This document shows, piece by piece, positions 50,365 through 61,714 of a stretch of 64,000 bases of DNA. Both the position numbers and the translations under genes were made by a program. Position 1 is the first letter of the stretch, and each line of letters opens with the position of its first letter. The notes beneath the pieces were generated by a model. That model did not search any database, was not told the DNA's origin, and saw only the letters and a list, made by a program, of their open reading frames with translations. The DNA is from Pseudeuparius sepicola (lineage: Eukaryota; Arthropoda; Insecta; Coleoptera; Anthribidae). The DNA is taken from the NCBI GenBank assembly GCA_963920635.1, contig OY987298.1:18385647-18449646 (forward strand). Direction: 5' to 3'.

Positions 50365-51190
50365 ATACAGTGTGGTCATTTAAATGTGCAACATATGGGA
50401 TTTTTTTTATTAATTTCACAACGAAAATACAAATATTTCCGAAAGTTGGTGCATGTTCGATAATCATATTAGGCGCACTTAGAATGGTTGCAAGTCAAAC
50501 AGCATACAGGGTAGGTAAGAAAATATAAAAATTGCACAAGAGAGTAAAGTACCCTTATTTCAGAAAATTCAGCAACATATTATTAAGAAAAGTTATCAGA
50601 ATTAAAAGTTAAGTATACATGAAAAAAATATTTTTTTGAAAAACATTAGATAATAGTTCCTAAAAAAAATGTTTTAATATTCAACCTAAACAATTTCATA
50701 AATCAATCAAAACTAAATCAATTTCTGATAACTTTGTTCAAATTCAACAATATTTGTAAAATTAACTTAGATTTTTAATTTTTTAGGGAATCGCAAACTT
50801 CATGTTTGCTGCAACGATATTAAACAAACCTTTAATATTACGCAAAAATTCTTATGAACTTCTTAAATGTTTATTAAGAAATTGTTGCAATTAATTGACG
50901 AAAAATGTTTTTTCTTAGGAGGCTATGGTTTGGTATTTAGGCAGCTTTTAATTATAAACAACTTTTCTTAATAACCTTTTGCTGAATTTTTTTAAATAAG
51001 AGTACTTTACTTTCGTACAATTTTTATATTTTTTTGACCTACCTTGTATGCTGTTTAACTTGCAACCATTCTAAGTGCACCCAAGATGATTATTGAACAT
51101 TTATCAACTTTCGGCAATATCTGTATTTTGTTTGAGCAATTAATAAAAAAGTCCCATATTATGTTGCACACTTAAATGACCACACTGTAT
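50365..51190. mobile_element. Palindromic MITE with ACAGTGTGGTC ends
   Basis: ATACAGTGTGGTCATTTAAA and its inverse TTTAAATGACCACACTGTAT bound ~825 bp. The inner arms also pair (CTTAGAATGGTTGCAAGT and ACTTGCAACCATTCTAAG). Non-coding. Confidence 0.85.
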
Positions 51191-51295
51191 ATTATGAAAA
51201 GTTGTTTAGATTAATTAAAAAATAAGCCCAACAGGGAAGTTTTAAGTTTTTATTAAATAAAACACTTTTTCTGCATTTTTTATGATTTATTCCGT

Positions 51296-51757
51296 ATACA
51301 GGGTGTCTCAGGATAAGTGAGCCAATAGGTTTAAAAGACAAAAAAAATTGTTCTTCTGATTTGACATACAGGGATAACTTTCAATTCTAAACAATTTTTT
51401 TTCTTATAAAATTTTTTGATACTTACATTGTATCTAAAAGCCACTTTAGCGCGTTAGAAAAAGAAGAAGGTGGGAAAAACAAAGTAGGCTGATCTTTTCA
51501 AAATCTGGTACCCTGGGGCAATTTTTAATTGGGAACAACTTTTCTTAATGAAATTTTTCGCTATCTTTAAAGATAAGGCACTACACCTAAAATGAATATA
51601 AATAAATGGTTGCTGTCAGCGCCATCTTAATTTTTCAAAAAACGAAAATATGCTAGTTAGTTTCCAGTCAAGCAGGTCAGAACTTCAAATAATCAAATTG
51701 AAACTCGAAATTTTTTTGTCTTTTATCATTGGCTGACTTATCATGGGACATCCCGTA
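51296..51757. mobile_element. MITE with ACAGGGTGTCTCA ends
   Basis: Ends ACAGGGTGTCTCAGGATAAG and TTATCATGGGACATCCCGT are inverted copies over about 50 bp, continuing with AAAAGACAAAAAAA/TTTTTTTGTCTTTT. Length ~460 bp. Confidence 0.75.
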
Positions 51758-51777
51758 GAAAATAAAATCATTTTATT

Positions 51778-51880
51778 AACTGGTTCCATTGGACAATTTA
51801 TTTGCCTCATTTTTTGCAGTCAATTTTCTTTCCATGGACATGAACAAATGTTGACACTAAGGAAATGGCGAATACGATAA
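51778..51880 (-). pseudogene. Gene 7-like exon 1 fragment
   Basis: Minus-strand match to the leader and first-cysteine region of gene 7 (compare 61331-61440): the blocks TTGCAGTCAATTTT, AATGTTG and AAATGGCGAATAC occur in the same order. Substitutions and a poor reading frame show it is dead. Its missing start and promoter continue at 53445-53610, across a 1.56-kb insertion. Confidence 0.7.
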
Positions 51881-53444
51881 AAAAAGTCTACAAAAAAAAT
51901 TAAAACCGACTTAAAAAATTTGCCCGTATGCACACTCCACTAAAAATTAAAAAAAAAGAAAATAACACCGACTTCACAAATTTGCCCGTATGCACATTAC
52001 AACTAAAATTTTAGAGATATTTTTCTCTTTCTAAATTGAGTCATCTTTGGATCTGGTGACAGTCAAGGCAAGGAATTTAAATCTATTTAGATATGAATAC
52101 ATTATATCCTACACACATCATAACTTACTGTCACCGACTCCAAGGATAACTCAATTTAGAAAGGGAAAAATATTTCTAAAATTTTATTTGAAATGTGCAT
52201 AAGTACGTACAAATTTTTGAAGTCGGCTTTAATTTTTTTGTAAAATTTTTTATTTCTTGTTTTTTAGTGAATTATTAATTTTTTAACCTACGACAGTGCC
52301 CTTATGACACATTTAGCATTGCCATTTGGAGGTCATTATGGCGTTCATAATAACACGAATCATCGAAAAAGGTCCAATATGAAATTTCATCCCTTATTTT
52401 CCACCCTTACGGGTGGAATTTTTCGGGGCCACATCTAAGGTACTCCTAAAAGTAATCTCTTTCTAATAAAAACAGAATCATCGAAATCGGTCCAGTATGA
52501 AATTTCATCACCTATTTTTCCACCCTTAAGGGTGGAATTTTTTCTTCAAATTTAAATGGGACCATTCTGTACGTATACCCTTTCAAATAAAAAAAGAATT
52601 GTCCAAATCGGTTTATACAGTGTGTCCCAATTTGATACTGGACACCTCAGAAATATATGAAGGGCAAGGAAAACAAATGGTCTCTATTTTTTTATTGGTA
52701 GTAGCAAGGGAGAGTATCTCATAGGTGGTGGTATTTGGATGGGGTAATTATTTCATGGCCTGCTATGATTTGCCAAAATAGCTAATTTTCAAGAAATCCT
52801 GTTAGGGTTTTTTTACGACAAAATGTTATTATGAAAACTTGTTCAGAATGAAAAACTGAGTAGATTCGCAAAATTTTAAAAGGCTAGGCCTACTTTGATT
52901 TTTAGATTTATCTCCCACTTTTTTCTTAGAAAAGTGTTCTTTCTGGAGCTTTCACGTCAAAATTTTATTTTTTCACGATGATCAAGTTTCCTTAATAATA
53001 TTTTGACGTGAAAGCTCCAGAAAGGACACATTTCTAAGAAAAAAGTGGGAGAAAATGGCGAAAAAGCTAAAAATCAAAGTACGTCTAGACTTTTGAAATC
53101 TTGCAAATCCACTCAGTTTTTCATTCTGAACAAGTTTTCTTAATAACATTTTGTCGTAAAAAAATCCCTAATAGGGTTTCTTGGAAATTTCCTATTTTAA
53201 AAAATCATAGCAGGCCATGAAATAATTACCCCATCCAAATACCACCGCCTATGAGATACTCTCCCTCGGGACTACCAATAAATAAATAGAGAACATCTGT
53301 TTTCCTTGTCCTTCATATAGTTCTGAGGCGTCCAGTATCAAATTGGGACACACTGTAAATGACGGACTTCTGAGGTAACAAACATAAAAAACATACAACC
53401 GAATTGATAACCTCCTCTTTTTTTGAGGTCGGTTAAAAATAATT
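51881..53444. mobile_element. Composite insertion splitting the gene 7-like pseudogene
   Basis: The left edge has AAATTAAAACCGACTT and the right edge AGGTCGGTTAAAAATAA, inverted to each other. Inside, 51955-52250 is a further palindrome (ACACCGACTTCACAAATTTG and inverse), a ~133-bp segment with TCCACCCTTACGGGTGG is duplicated (52356, 52489), and a large MITE occupies 52615-53358. No transposase is seen. Confidence 0.6.
52615..53358. mobile_element. Palindromic MITE with ACAGTGTGTCCCA ends
   Basis: ACAGTGTGTCCCAATTTGAT at the left and ATCAAATTGGGACACACTGT at the right are perfect inverses. Arms of about 360 bp pair along their length (for example CCTGCTATGATT and AATCATAGCAGG). Non-coding, nested in the 51881-53444 insertion. 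Confidence 0.9.
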
Positions 53445-53610
53445 CGCATTTTGCTACGAGTGTGAACAAGGGTATAGCTACAATTATTCAGAATTCAAGT
53501 AACACAAACATGCATCTAAATAGTCCTCTAATATGTGTCATTGTTTTCGTTGCAAATATTTGAGATAATATTGTTGATATTATGGAAAACAATAGCAGAA
53601 CGTATACCTG
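53445..53610 (-). pseudogene. Gene 7-like promoter and start region
   Basis: Matches 61438-61600, the upstream region of gene 7 (CGCATTTTGCT, then GTCATTGTTTTCGTTGCAAA and GTTGATATTATGG). Together with 51778-51880 it forms one decayed paralog. The sequence from here to 54070 includes a GTGCGGAAAAGTTTAC-type inverted repeat and no gene. Confidence 0.7.
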
Positions 53611-54073
53611 TGCAATCATTACACAGGTATCCAGTCAAGTATTTTTTTTTTTTAATGTTCGACTTCGGTACCTACACATACTCGGACATATATTACATAT
53701 TATTTTTTAGAAATATTAATTTCTTTATTTTAGGTGTTGAACATAAGTTTTCCTACGAGCGTGCGGAAAAGTTTACTTCGCCGCACGCATTTCAATGCTT
53801 AAAGTTGTACCTTTCCTCACTAGTGCGGAAAAGTAAACGTTTCCCAAAACCAACACATTACCCAATAATCTTACCTTTATATGACAAAATCCATTAATAT
53901 AGTAGTCAATGTCATCACTCCGGGTACCTATTCTTAATTAATAATTAGATAGAAATCTCCATGGGGGCCCTCCCTTTTGTTGGTCTAATCCAGTAAAGAT
54001 AAAGTTTTTCAAATAAAAAATTGAAAGTAATTTTTATAAGGTTATTCAGGGACTGGGACAGGGTTTTCACAGT

Positions 54074-54392
54074 ATCCAACCTAAAGATCACACTTGGACC
54101 CCCCTTATAGAGCTCGCAATAGGAATGGCTTCTTATTTTTTTAACAAAGAAAAAACATTGATAAAAAAGCCGTAGATAAAAAGTTATCTACAACCTTGCT
54201 TTATGAATTTCTTTTATAACTTAACAAGAAATAAAAAGTTTTAAAAAAATAGGGATTTAAATTACTTATAGCTACAGCTTTTGTTAACAATTTTTTTTTT
54301 GTTAAAAAATAAATAAACACGAAACAACCTCTATTGCATTCGTCATTACGGTGGTCCAAGTGTGATCTTTTGATTGGATACTTGTAAGACAA
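54074..54392. repeat. Small inverted-repeat element
   Basis: AAGATCACACTTGGACC near 54091 and GGTCCAAGTGTGATCTTT near 54353 are inverted, with GTATCCAA/TTGGATAC just outside. AT-rich interior. Confidence 0.65.
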
Positions 54393-54847
54393 TCCAAGAA
54401 CAATTCTGAAAAAATCAGCTGGTCCCCAATAGTTTTTACTAATATTAATATACGTATGTCCACGGATGGGGTAAATAAGAGGACAAATGGACCAAAAAGT
54501 GAAAGATACGAAAAAATGTTATTCTTTATAAAAGTTTTAGCTTCCTTTAAAAATAAGATCCACGATGCCAAAATTTGTTTTTTTTTGTACAGGGTATGCA
54601 AAAAAATAAAAAAACGTAAAATTTTATGAAGAGTAAAGTTGGCTTTTTGTAAATTGTAATGCAAAATGTTAAAGAAAAAACTTGTTTGAAATTTTAAAAG
54701 AATTCTTATTCCAGATTTTCAAGGAAAAATTTGAAATTTCTAAATTACTCTTCTAAAACCGAAATTTTTCCAAGTCATATTCTGACCTTTTTATTTGATT
54801 ACGCCATTGATAACTGTTACTGTGACATATTTGTCAAAATAAGAACG

Positions 54848-55831
54848 ATGTTGTCTTTAGAGCAAAGAATATTTATAATCCAAAATTACAGAAACGGCGA
54901 GAATAGTTAGCGCTACGTTATTGAGAAGTTTCAAGAAAAGTTTCCAAATGTACAATTATGCATAAGTTCAGTACATAAGTTAGTAATCATAATCAGATTT
55001 TAAAAAACTGGATCCGTTAATGATTTGAAGAAGACGAAGAAAAGATACGACGAAAACGATGCTTCTACAGTATTAATTTTGCAATCTGTTGATAAAATCC
55101 TATGCTGTCTTTAAGAAAACGAGCCCAAAGTTTACAAATCTGTAAAAAAAGCCATATTAAAAATGTGTTGAAGAAAAATAAAATTTATCCTTTTTAACCA
55201 ATTTTTAACCATACTTTGGAAGATGGGGACAGTTACAAACGCTTGGATTTTTGTTTGTGGGTCGGTGATGAAATTCTAAATAACAACGTGAACATTCATA
55301 AGCTGGTAATGTTCTCAGATGAGTCAACCTTCAGTACAAACGGCACTGTAGCTTCTCAGCATGTGAGATACTGGAGTAGGAAAAACCCAGAGTTTAGAAT
55401 TGAGAACCTCCGCCAGTATTTTAAAAAAATAAATGTTTGGTGCGCCGTTTCCTATTATGGGATTATAACATATGTAACAGATATTCTTATTTGCATATGC
55501 TGAAGTCATTTCTGTCAGACAAGTTAGAAGAATTGCCTCTTCAATATCGCCAAAATATGTATTTTCACCACGATGGGTGTCCTGCCCATTATGCTACAGA
55601 AGTCAGGGATTGGCTCAATCGCAAATTTGGAAATCGATGGATGGGCCGAAATGGTCCAATTTTCTGGCCCCCCAGGAGTCCTGACTTGACAATTTGTGAT
55701 ATGTTTCTACGGGCTACGGGGGCGCATTAAACAACTAACATATGAAAGACCCATTGAAAATAACGAAGAAGTTTTAAAGCAGAGAATTTTAAGAGCGACA
55801 GAATCAATTTCACTAGGAGAAATAAGAAGCT
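54848..55831 (+). pseudogene. DD41D transposase, decayed and split
   Basis: Begins M-L-S-L-E-Q-R-I-F-I-I-Q-N-Y, a helix-turn-helix start, with stops and shifts before 55216. The core has M-F-S-D-E-S-T-F (first Asp), Y-F-H-H-D-G-C-P-A-H (second) and W-P-P-R-S-P-D-L-T-I-C-D (third, 41 residues later). It ends at S-L-G-E-I-R-S, where the LINE interrupts. The last ~25 codons (C-V-E-Y-G-G-E-V-F-E-K, stop near 58340) follow on the far side in another frame. Clearly inactive, and older than the copy at 46485. Confidence 0.85.
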
Positions 55832-58263
55832 AAATTAAAAGGATTTCGGCTGTGTGCACGTAAATGTTAATAACGAAGAAAAGGTGTATTTTCGTGCAAA
55901 ATATATTTGTAAAATTAGCATGGTAAAGCGCTTTCGGCTACATAGCCATCATCAGTACCACATGTCAGGTGTGTACAGAAAATTGTAATTTATATTTTTG
56001 CAAAGACAAATTTACAGAGTTAATTAATTATTTATACAAAAAAATGCACATGATTTTAAATACACATATAGAAAATACAAACGCAAGGCAAACAAACGAA
56101 GTGTAATTCTCCTCAAAATCATAGATTGCGCGAGGAGATTTAATTATTCATTTGCTTAGTCTATTTCGATCAAAAACGCTATTTCAACAGAAAAAAAAAT
56201 AAAGAAGATGTACCTATAATTTAAAGGTTCAATAAATATACAGATTCTGGAAAATATTATTGATCTACAGCGGTTCAATTTGAAGGTGTACCTGCAGCCT
56301 ATCTTTCTCCAATAAGTATTTTTTCACCTTCAATTTAAACAGGGTCAGAGAATTTATGCCATTTCTCAAACTTGAAGGTATACCATTAAATAATCGTGGT
56401 GCAAGGTAAGTATGACAACGTTGAAAAATTGTTTTATCCGCAATTTCTGTTTTCAGATTAGCATTCACCTTGAGTCGAGTAGGATAATTGTGGTTGATGC
56501 GCTCTGTGCTAGAGCGGGTTTTGAATTGATAAACAACAACAGACATAAAATACAGTTGTCTCATATCAAGCACTGCGCTTTCTTTATAAATTAGGTCGGA
56601 TGAATAGGTGAGTTCTTTTTTCGCCATAATCTTTAGAATCTTCTTTTGAATTATTTCTAAGTTTCTTAGGTAATATCTCGCCACACCACCCCAAGCAAGA
56701 ATTCCTTAACGTAATCGAGAATTCAACTAGAGCGTAATACAACACTTTCAATTGGGGCAAGTCCAAGAATTTTGAGAAAAACCTAAATTTGTAGATAAGT
56801 GATCTTAATGTGTTCCTAGTATTAAAAATGTGAGAGTCCCACCTGAGATGCTGATCAATAGTTAATCCCAAATATTTCACTTTCTCTGTTCTCACAATTT
56901 GAGCTACAACTCCTGAGCTATTTGTAATTTTCAACTCTCCAAAATTTGCCATTCCACTCCTGTTACATGAAAATGCAACAAACACCGTTTTTTTATAGTT
57001 TACAGTCAATAAATTATGGTCAAACCATTATGTTATATTTTTCATATCTTCTTCGGCTATTTGTTTAAGGTCATTCCAATTTGATGTCTTATATAATATT
57101 GCTGTGTCGTCGGCGGAACTAATAATTTTTCCTTCAGTTTTTAATGCCAGTAAATTATTGAGGTATATGGTGAATAATATTGGCCCTAATACTGTTCCCT
57201 GCGGGACGCCTAGCTAAGGACCCTACCTGTACTTTTAGTATCGTCAATCTTTACATACTGCGTTCTCTCAGAAAGATAACTTTTAAATAAAGCCAATGGT
57301 AAACCCCTTATTCCCAAATCTCGCAAGGCATCGAGCAGGCGTTCATGACTAACCGTATCAAACGCCTTTGCGAGATCCAGAAAGACACATAGAACCGGCT
57401 CACTTTTATCAAAACTCTCATATATCTGCGACGTCAGCAAGGAAATGGTCAGCAAGGAAATGACATAATTAGTTAGCCGCTTTCCTATGATTTTTTCACA
57501 CCTTTGCTACAGTGGATATCAGCGAAATTGGTCTGTAGTTACTTATGATTGCTCTATTCCCAGATTTGAATATAGGTGTAACTAAAGCTTCTTTGAACTG
57601 GGAAGGGCAGTGACCTCTTTGAAGTAACATATTTATTAAAAACGTTAGAAGTTGACTTACTTCATCACAAACATATTTTAGTGTTTCTGGCATCATGTTA
57701 TCAATTCCTGGGGATTTTTTTATCTGCAAGTGAGTTTATAGTGTCTGTTACTTCTGATTCAGTTGTAGGGAATATATAAAAATTGTGCGGGCAGTTTACT
57801 TGTTTTGAAGGCGTATTGAGAGGTTGTATTATTTTTTCGGCATATGTCTTGCCCACGTCTACATAGTAGGCATTAAAAAGCTCTGGAATATCTTTTTTAC
57901 TACTACTACTAAATTGGACCAACTGAGTTTCTTACAGGTGTAAAAAGACGATGGAAATCCCATGTCACACATTAAAATGTTAAAATTACCATCACAGCCA
58001 TAAGCTTAACACATGTTGTATAAATTATTTTAAACAAAATTCATCGTAGTACTACTACTACTAATTTTAACATTTTAATGTGTGACATGGGATTTCCATT
58101 GTCTTTTTACACCTGTAATAAACTCAGTTGGTACAATTTTCTGTACACACCTGACATGTGGTACTGATGATGGCTATGTAGCCGAAAGCGCTTTACCATA
58201 TTCTAATTTTACAAATATATTTTGCACGAAAATACACCTTTTCTTCGTTATTAGAAATAAGAA
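55819..58263 (-). mobile_element. LINE insertion with 13-bp target duplication
   Basis: AGAAATAAGAAGC occurs at 55819-55831 and 58251-58263, flanking the insert exactly. The insert holds a minus-strand reverse transcriptase (57925-56265) and its 3' region. At its far end, 58040-58250 is an inverted, internally deleted copy: it pairs with 57908-57998 and with 55866-55990. So two copies of one element sit head to head inside a single target duplication. Confidence 0.75.
56265..57925 (-). pseudogene. Non-LTR (LINE) reverse transcriptase, 5'-truncated and broken
   Basis: Reading on the minus strand: K-S-P-G-I-D-N near 57710; T-P-I-F-K-S-G-N then N-Y-R-P-I-S-L-I; F-L-D-L-A-K-A-F-D-T-V-S-H near 57360; G-V-P-Q-G-T-V-L-G-P near 57205; A-D-D-T-A with Ser in place of the usual aromatic residue near 57110; K-Y-L-G-L-T-I-D near 56880; and a C-terminal A-P-R-L-F-N-G-I-P-S-S-L-R region. 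This is the RT order of Jockey/CR1-like LINEs. Several stops and frame shifts break it, and the endonuclease domain is absent. Confidence 0.88.
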
Positions 58264-58874
58264 GCAGCTTTAGCCATTTACGACGTCAGTTATAGAAAAA
58301 TGCGTAGAATATGGAGGAGAAGTTTTTGAAAAATAAAAATAATGTGCCCCTAATTGTTTTAAAGTTTAATAAAATAAGAAATATTTCTCGAGTATTACAA
58401 TTATTATTTAATATTCCATTAGTAATTTTATTTAACCTGTCTGTAATTTTGGATTATAAATATTCTTTGCTCTAAAAACATCTTTCTTATTTTGACAAAT
58501 ACGCCACAGTTATCAAAGGTGTAATCAAAAAAAAAAGGTCAGAATATGGCTTGGAAAAATTTCGGTTTTAAAAGAGTAATTTGGAAATTTCAAATTTTTC
58601 CTTGAAAATCTGGAATAAGAATTCTTTTATAATTTCAAACAAGTTTTTTATTTAACGTTTTGCATTAAAATTTATAAAAAGCCAACTTTACTCTTCATCA
58701 AATTTTACGTTTTTGTATGTTTTGCATACCCTGTACAAAAAAAAACAAATTTTTGGCATCGTGGATCTTATTTTTAAAGCAAGCAAAAACTTTTATAAAG
58801 AATAACATTTTTTCGCATCTTTCACTTTTTGGTCCATTTGTCCTCTTATTTACCCCATCCGTGGACATACTGTA

Positions 58875-59498
58875 CGTACATATATATAATAATGAAATCG
58901 CTACTGAGAGTTAAACAAAACGACTTTATGTCTCTGTTGTGTCTGGAATACCCGATGACTTTGGGAATACCGGCGAGCGGTGTCGCGTCGGTCATAAAAA
59001 AGACTTGAGTGTTACGCCCTTTGAATAAATAATCCCTCGAAAGAGGCAAAGCTCTATGTGTATTATAAAATACGTCAGAGGAAAATCGCCCTGAGTAGTA
59101 AACAAGTTTTGACACGATATGTTGATATCTGACACGGTAATAAGTGGCAGTACCTATGTGGTATTTAGATACTTTTTCGAGTTATTATGCTTAGCCGCGC
59201 GGCTTGTAGCACTGCCCTGATCGCCAAAACTAAAATGAGGATAATAATTCATCGGTAAGTAATTTTGTAATTTAAATTAACTTTTGAGGTCATGCACCAA
59301 AGTGGCATAGGCGTTTGTGTAGATACCTACTTCTTTATAATTGGAAATTTCAAATTAGAATTGCTTATGTATTAGGTATCAAGGATTCCCAAACTTGAAG
59401 ATATAAACGTGCTTTATAATTTTTTGACTGTATTGTAGGTATTAATTTCAGGAAAAATGAGGATTTCTGCCTCGATTAGTTTGTCGAAACAAAGGAAT
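58875..59498. other. No gene recognised
   Basis: AT-rich DNA with only short chance frames. Confidence 0.3.
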
Positions 59499-60053
59499 AT
59501 ACAGGGTGTTCCTTAATGACATGTCAATATTTAAGGGGGTGATTCTAAGAAAAAACTTCAAATGAACGTATGTCGTAAACGTCCTAACTTGTGAGATACA
59601 GGGTGGTAAAGTTTTCAGAAAAAAATCATTTTCTTATAATAACTGTGACACTATTGTAGATATGTTTATGAAATTTGGTACACGTCTTATATGTATCAAT
59701 ATGTATTTTCCGATGTACAAACAATTTTATTATTTTTACCAGTTAAAGTAAGTTAAAATAAAAATTATTTTTGGATGTCCCATTCATTTTTGAGCAAATT
59801 TGATCTCTTGATTTTCATTCGTCCGACGCATAGTTTTCACTTAAAAAATAAAAATCCCTTTACAGGGTCAATTCGCTAAAAGTCTGATGCGGTGACTGTT
59901 GTGTGGAAATCGTTTTTTCTTTCTTTTTTCATGCCATTGAGTTCATTTAATATTAAATGTTAATTAATTCAGAAATAAGCAACTGATTTTACTTCAGAAA
60001 AAAGTAAATATAAATAAAAGTAAATATTGTCATGTCATTAGGAACACCCTGTA
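59499..60053. mobile_element. MITE with ACAGGGTGTTCCT ends
   Basis: ACAGGGTGTTCCTTAATGAC and GTCATTAGGAACACCCTGT are inverted over about 30 bp. Length 555 bp, no ORF. Confidence 0.8.
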
Positions 60054-60179
60054 TTTAATAAAGAGATGACATATAAATTTGCCTCTTACACCATACGCAA
60101 TCGAACGTCTTTTTGGCCATTAAAAATACTTATTTCTTGAAAGAATTATTGTCAAGTACGAAAGGAATGTCAAGGATTA

Positions 60180-60262
60180 AGGGGTCCCTAAACCCGCGGT
60201 GGCCCCGGGCCCGGGGTGACACACCGAATTGCACTAGCATAGCTACGCCACTGATTGGATAT
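60180..60262. mobile_element. hAT-like terminus
   Basis: AGCTACGCCACTG at the right edge is the inverse of the CAGTGGCGTAGCT end seen in many hAT elements. It is preceded by a GC-rich CCCCGGGCCCGGGG palindrome. The other end was not found. Confidence 0.45.
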
Positions 60263-60264
60263 TT

Positions 60265-61088
60265 TAAATCTGAAACCATATTTCTATTCTGATATGACAG
60301 TTGTTGCAAATAATTTTCAATATTGTTTAAATTAATATCTTCAGAAATAAAACAACTTAATAAAAATTCTGAATTTTTTAGATTCTACTTCCAAAACGTT
60401 CACAGGTGCTCATGGACCTCAACGTTTTTGGTGGTAAGAAATATATAGCTATAGATCCCACCAATGATCTGTATGATCCCACCTACCAGCATTTTTTTCT
60501 GGCAAAAATTGGCCCAGATATTTTGAGTAAACAGTAAACCACCTTGTATATGAGTTTTCAAATTGCACACCTAACAAGTATGATTTGCGGTAATTTTTTT
60601 ATTGTTATTTTTTGGTGACGGTTTTTTTCCTGTATGATAAATCGATCTTATTAGAAAAAAAATATGGGAATTATAAATACCACTTTCGGACCAAACATAA
60701 CAATCGGCCTACTTTAATGTTTTCCAGTTTTCGTAAAACTACAAAAAGTTACTTGCAATTAAAAAACACTGTTTTATACTTTACACGTAATATATATATA
60801 AGAAATTTACAAATTGTTCACCAAAATATGTTTGGAAATGTAGATTGGTCTCAGTCAAAAATGGTGTTACAATTTATACTTATAATATTTAACATTCAAA
60901 TTTTAGCATTTACATATGTGGCAACATTTTGAAGTATGAAGAGAATATTCAGACGAATTTTTGTGCCCGTGTTGGCTATTGTTCGTTTGGTGTAAAGGAA
61001 ACTTTATTTGCTTCTTCAAGAATATAACTATATTTTAAATATTTCTTTAATTTCAAGATTGTTTTACAATTTCGTGTTTTTCACTCTG
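60265..61088. other. No gene recognised
   Basis: Downstream side of gene 7. A 106-codon AT-rich frame at 60612-60932 has no domain or leader and is not called. TTTATT at 61003-61008 could be the minus-strand polyadenylation signal of gene 7. Confidence 0.3.
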
Positions 61089-61446
61089 TCACACACACAC
61101 GCCAGCGGAACATTGTAAACCTTCTCCACAAAGCGAATTTGATGTTCTTGGATTACCTTTTATATGTGGAACGCAACCATCTCCTTTACCTGAAATTTTA
61201 TACGATAATATTAATATTGGTTTTTGTTAACTTTATTGTTTTATTAAATGTCTACTTACTTAATGCCTTGAGGCACATTTCACAGTCGTTGCAAGTACCT
61301 CCTTGTCCCTTAATCTCACCATCACTGCAGGTAACTGGATCATTTGGACAATGTACCATAGCGGAATTACTGCAGTCAATTTTGTCTCCGTGTGCATGAG
61401 CGAATGTTGCCACCAAGAAAATGGCGAATACAAAAATAAAACGCAT
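61089..61446 (-). CDS. Gene 7: secreted 10-Cys peptide, minus strand
   Basis: Exon 1 is 61260-61446, the intron is 70 bp (61190-61259, GTAAGT..TTTCAG), and exon 2 is 61089-61189; the product is 95 aa. MRFIFVFAIFLVATFAHAHG is the signal peptide, and the mature chain starts D-K-I-D-C. Ten cysteines in family spacing; exon 2 reads C-V-P-H-I-K-G-N-P-R-T-S-N-S-L-C-G-E-G-L-Q-C. The split codon gives Ser where others have Gly or Asp. A TATATA run at about 61515-61520 could be the TATA box. It is the only member on the minus strand and lies 23 kb from gene 6; its relic at 51778-53610 shows the local lineage duplicated before. Confidence 0.88.
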
Positions 61447-61714
61447 TTTGCTGTCGGTCAGAACAAGACTATGGCTTCGATTGCTCGGAATTCAAGTAAC
61501 ACCATTTAAATAATCCTATATATGCGTCATTGTTTTCGTTGCAAATATTTGAGGTATTTTAGTTGATATTATGGGAAACAATACCAGAGCGTAAAAACAA
61601 TACGAGTGTTAATCTAAATAACCTTTTTTAATGTAGCAATCTGTGCGAGTTATAATAGCTAGTACCACCATTTCGGTTTGAACTTTTCGAGGTGGTTATG
61701 GCTGCCTCGATGAA

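Larger units (their letters stand above)
54451..58874 (+). mobile_element. DD41D mariner element interrupted by a LINE
   Basis: Ends GTATGTCCACGGATGGGGTA and TACCCCATCCGTGGACATAC are inverted, and similarity continues inward for about 400 bp (54451-54850 versus 58470-58874). It contains a decayed DD41D transposase (54848-55831, resuming at 58264) into which a ~2.4-kb LINE unit is inserted with a 13-bp target duplication. Confidence 0.85.

Noticed and set aside
53535..53897. 120-codon plus-strand frame
   Set aside because: Begins within the dead gene 7 promoter copy and crosses an inverted repeat; no domain or splice support.
60612..60932. 106-codon AT-rich frame
   Set aside because: No signal peptide, motif or paralog; probably chance in AT-rich DNA.
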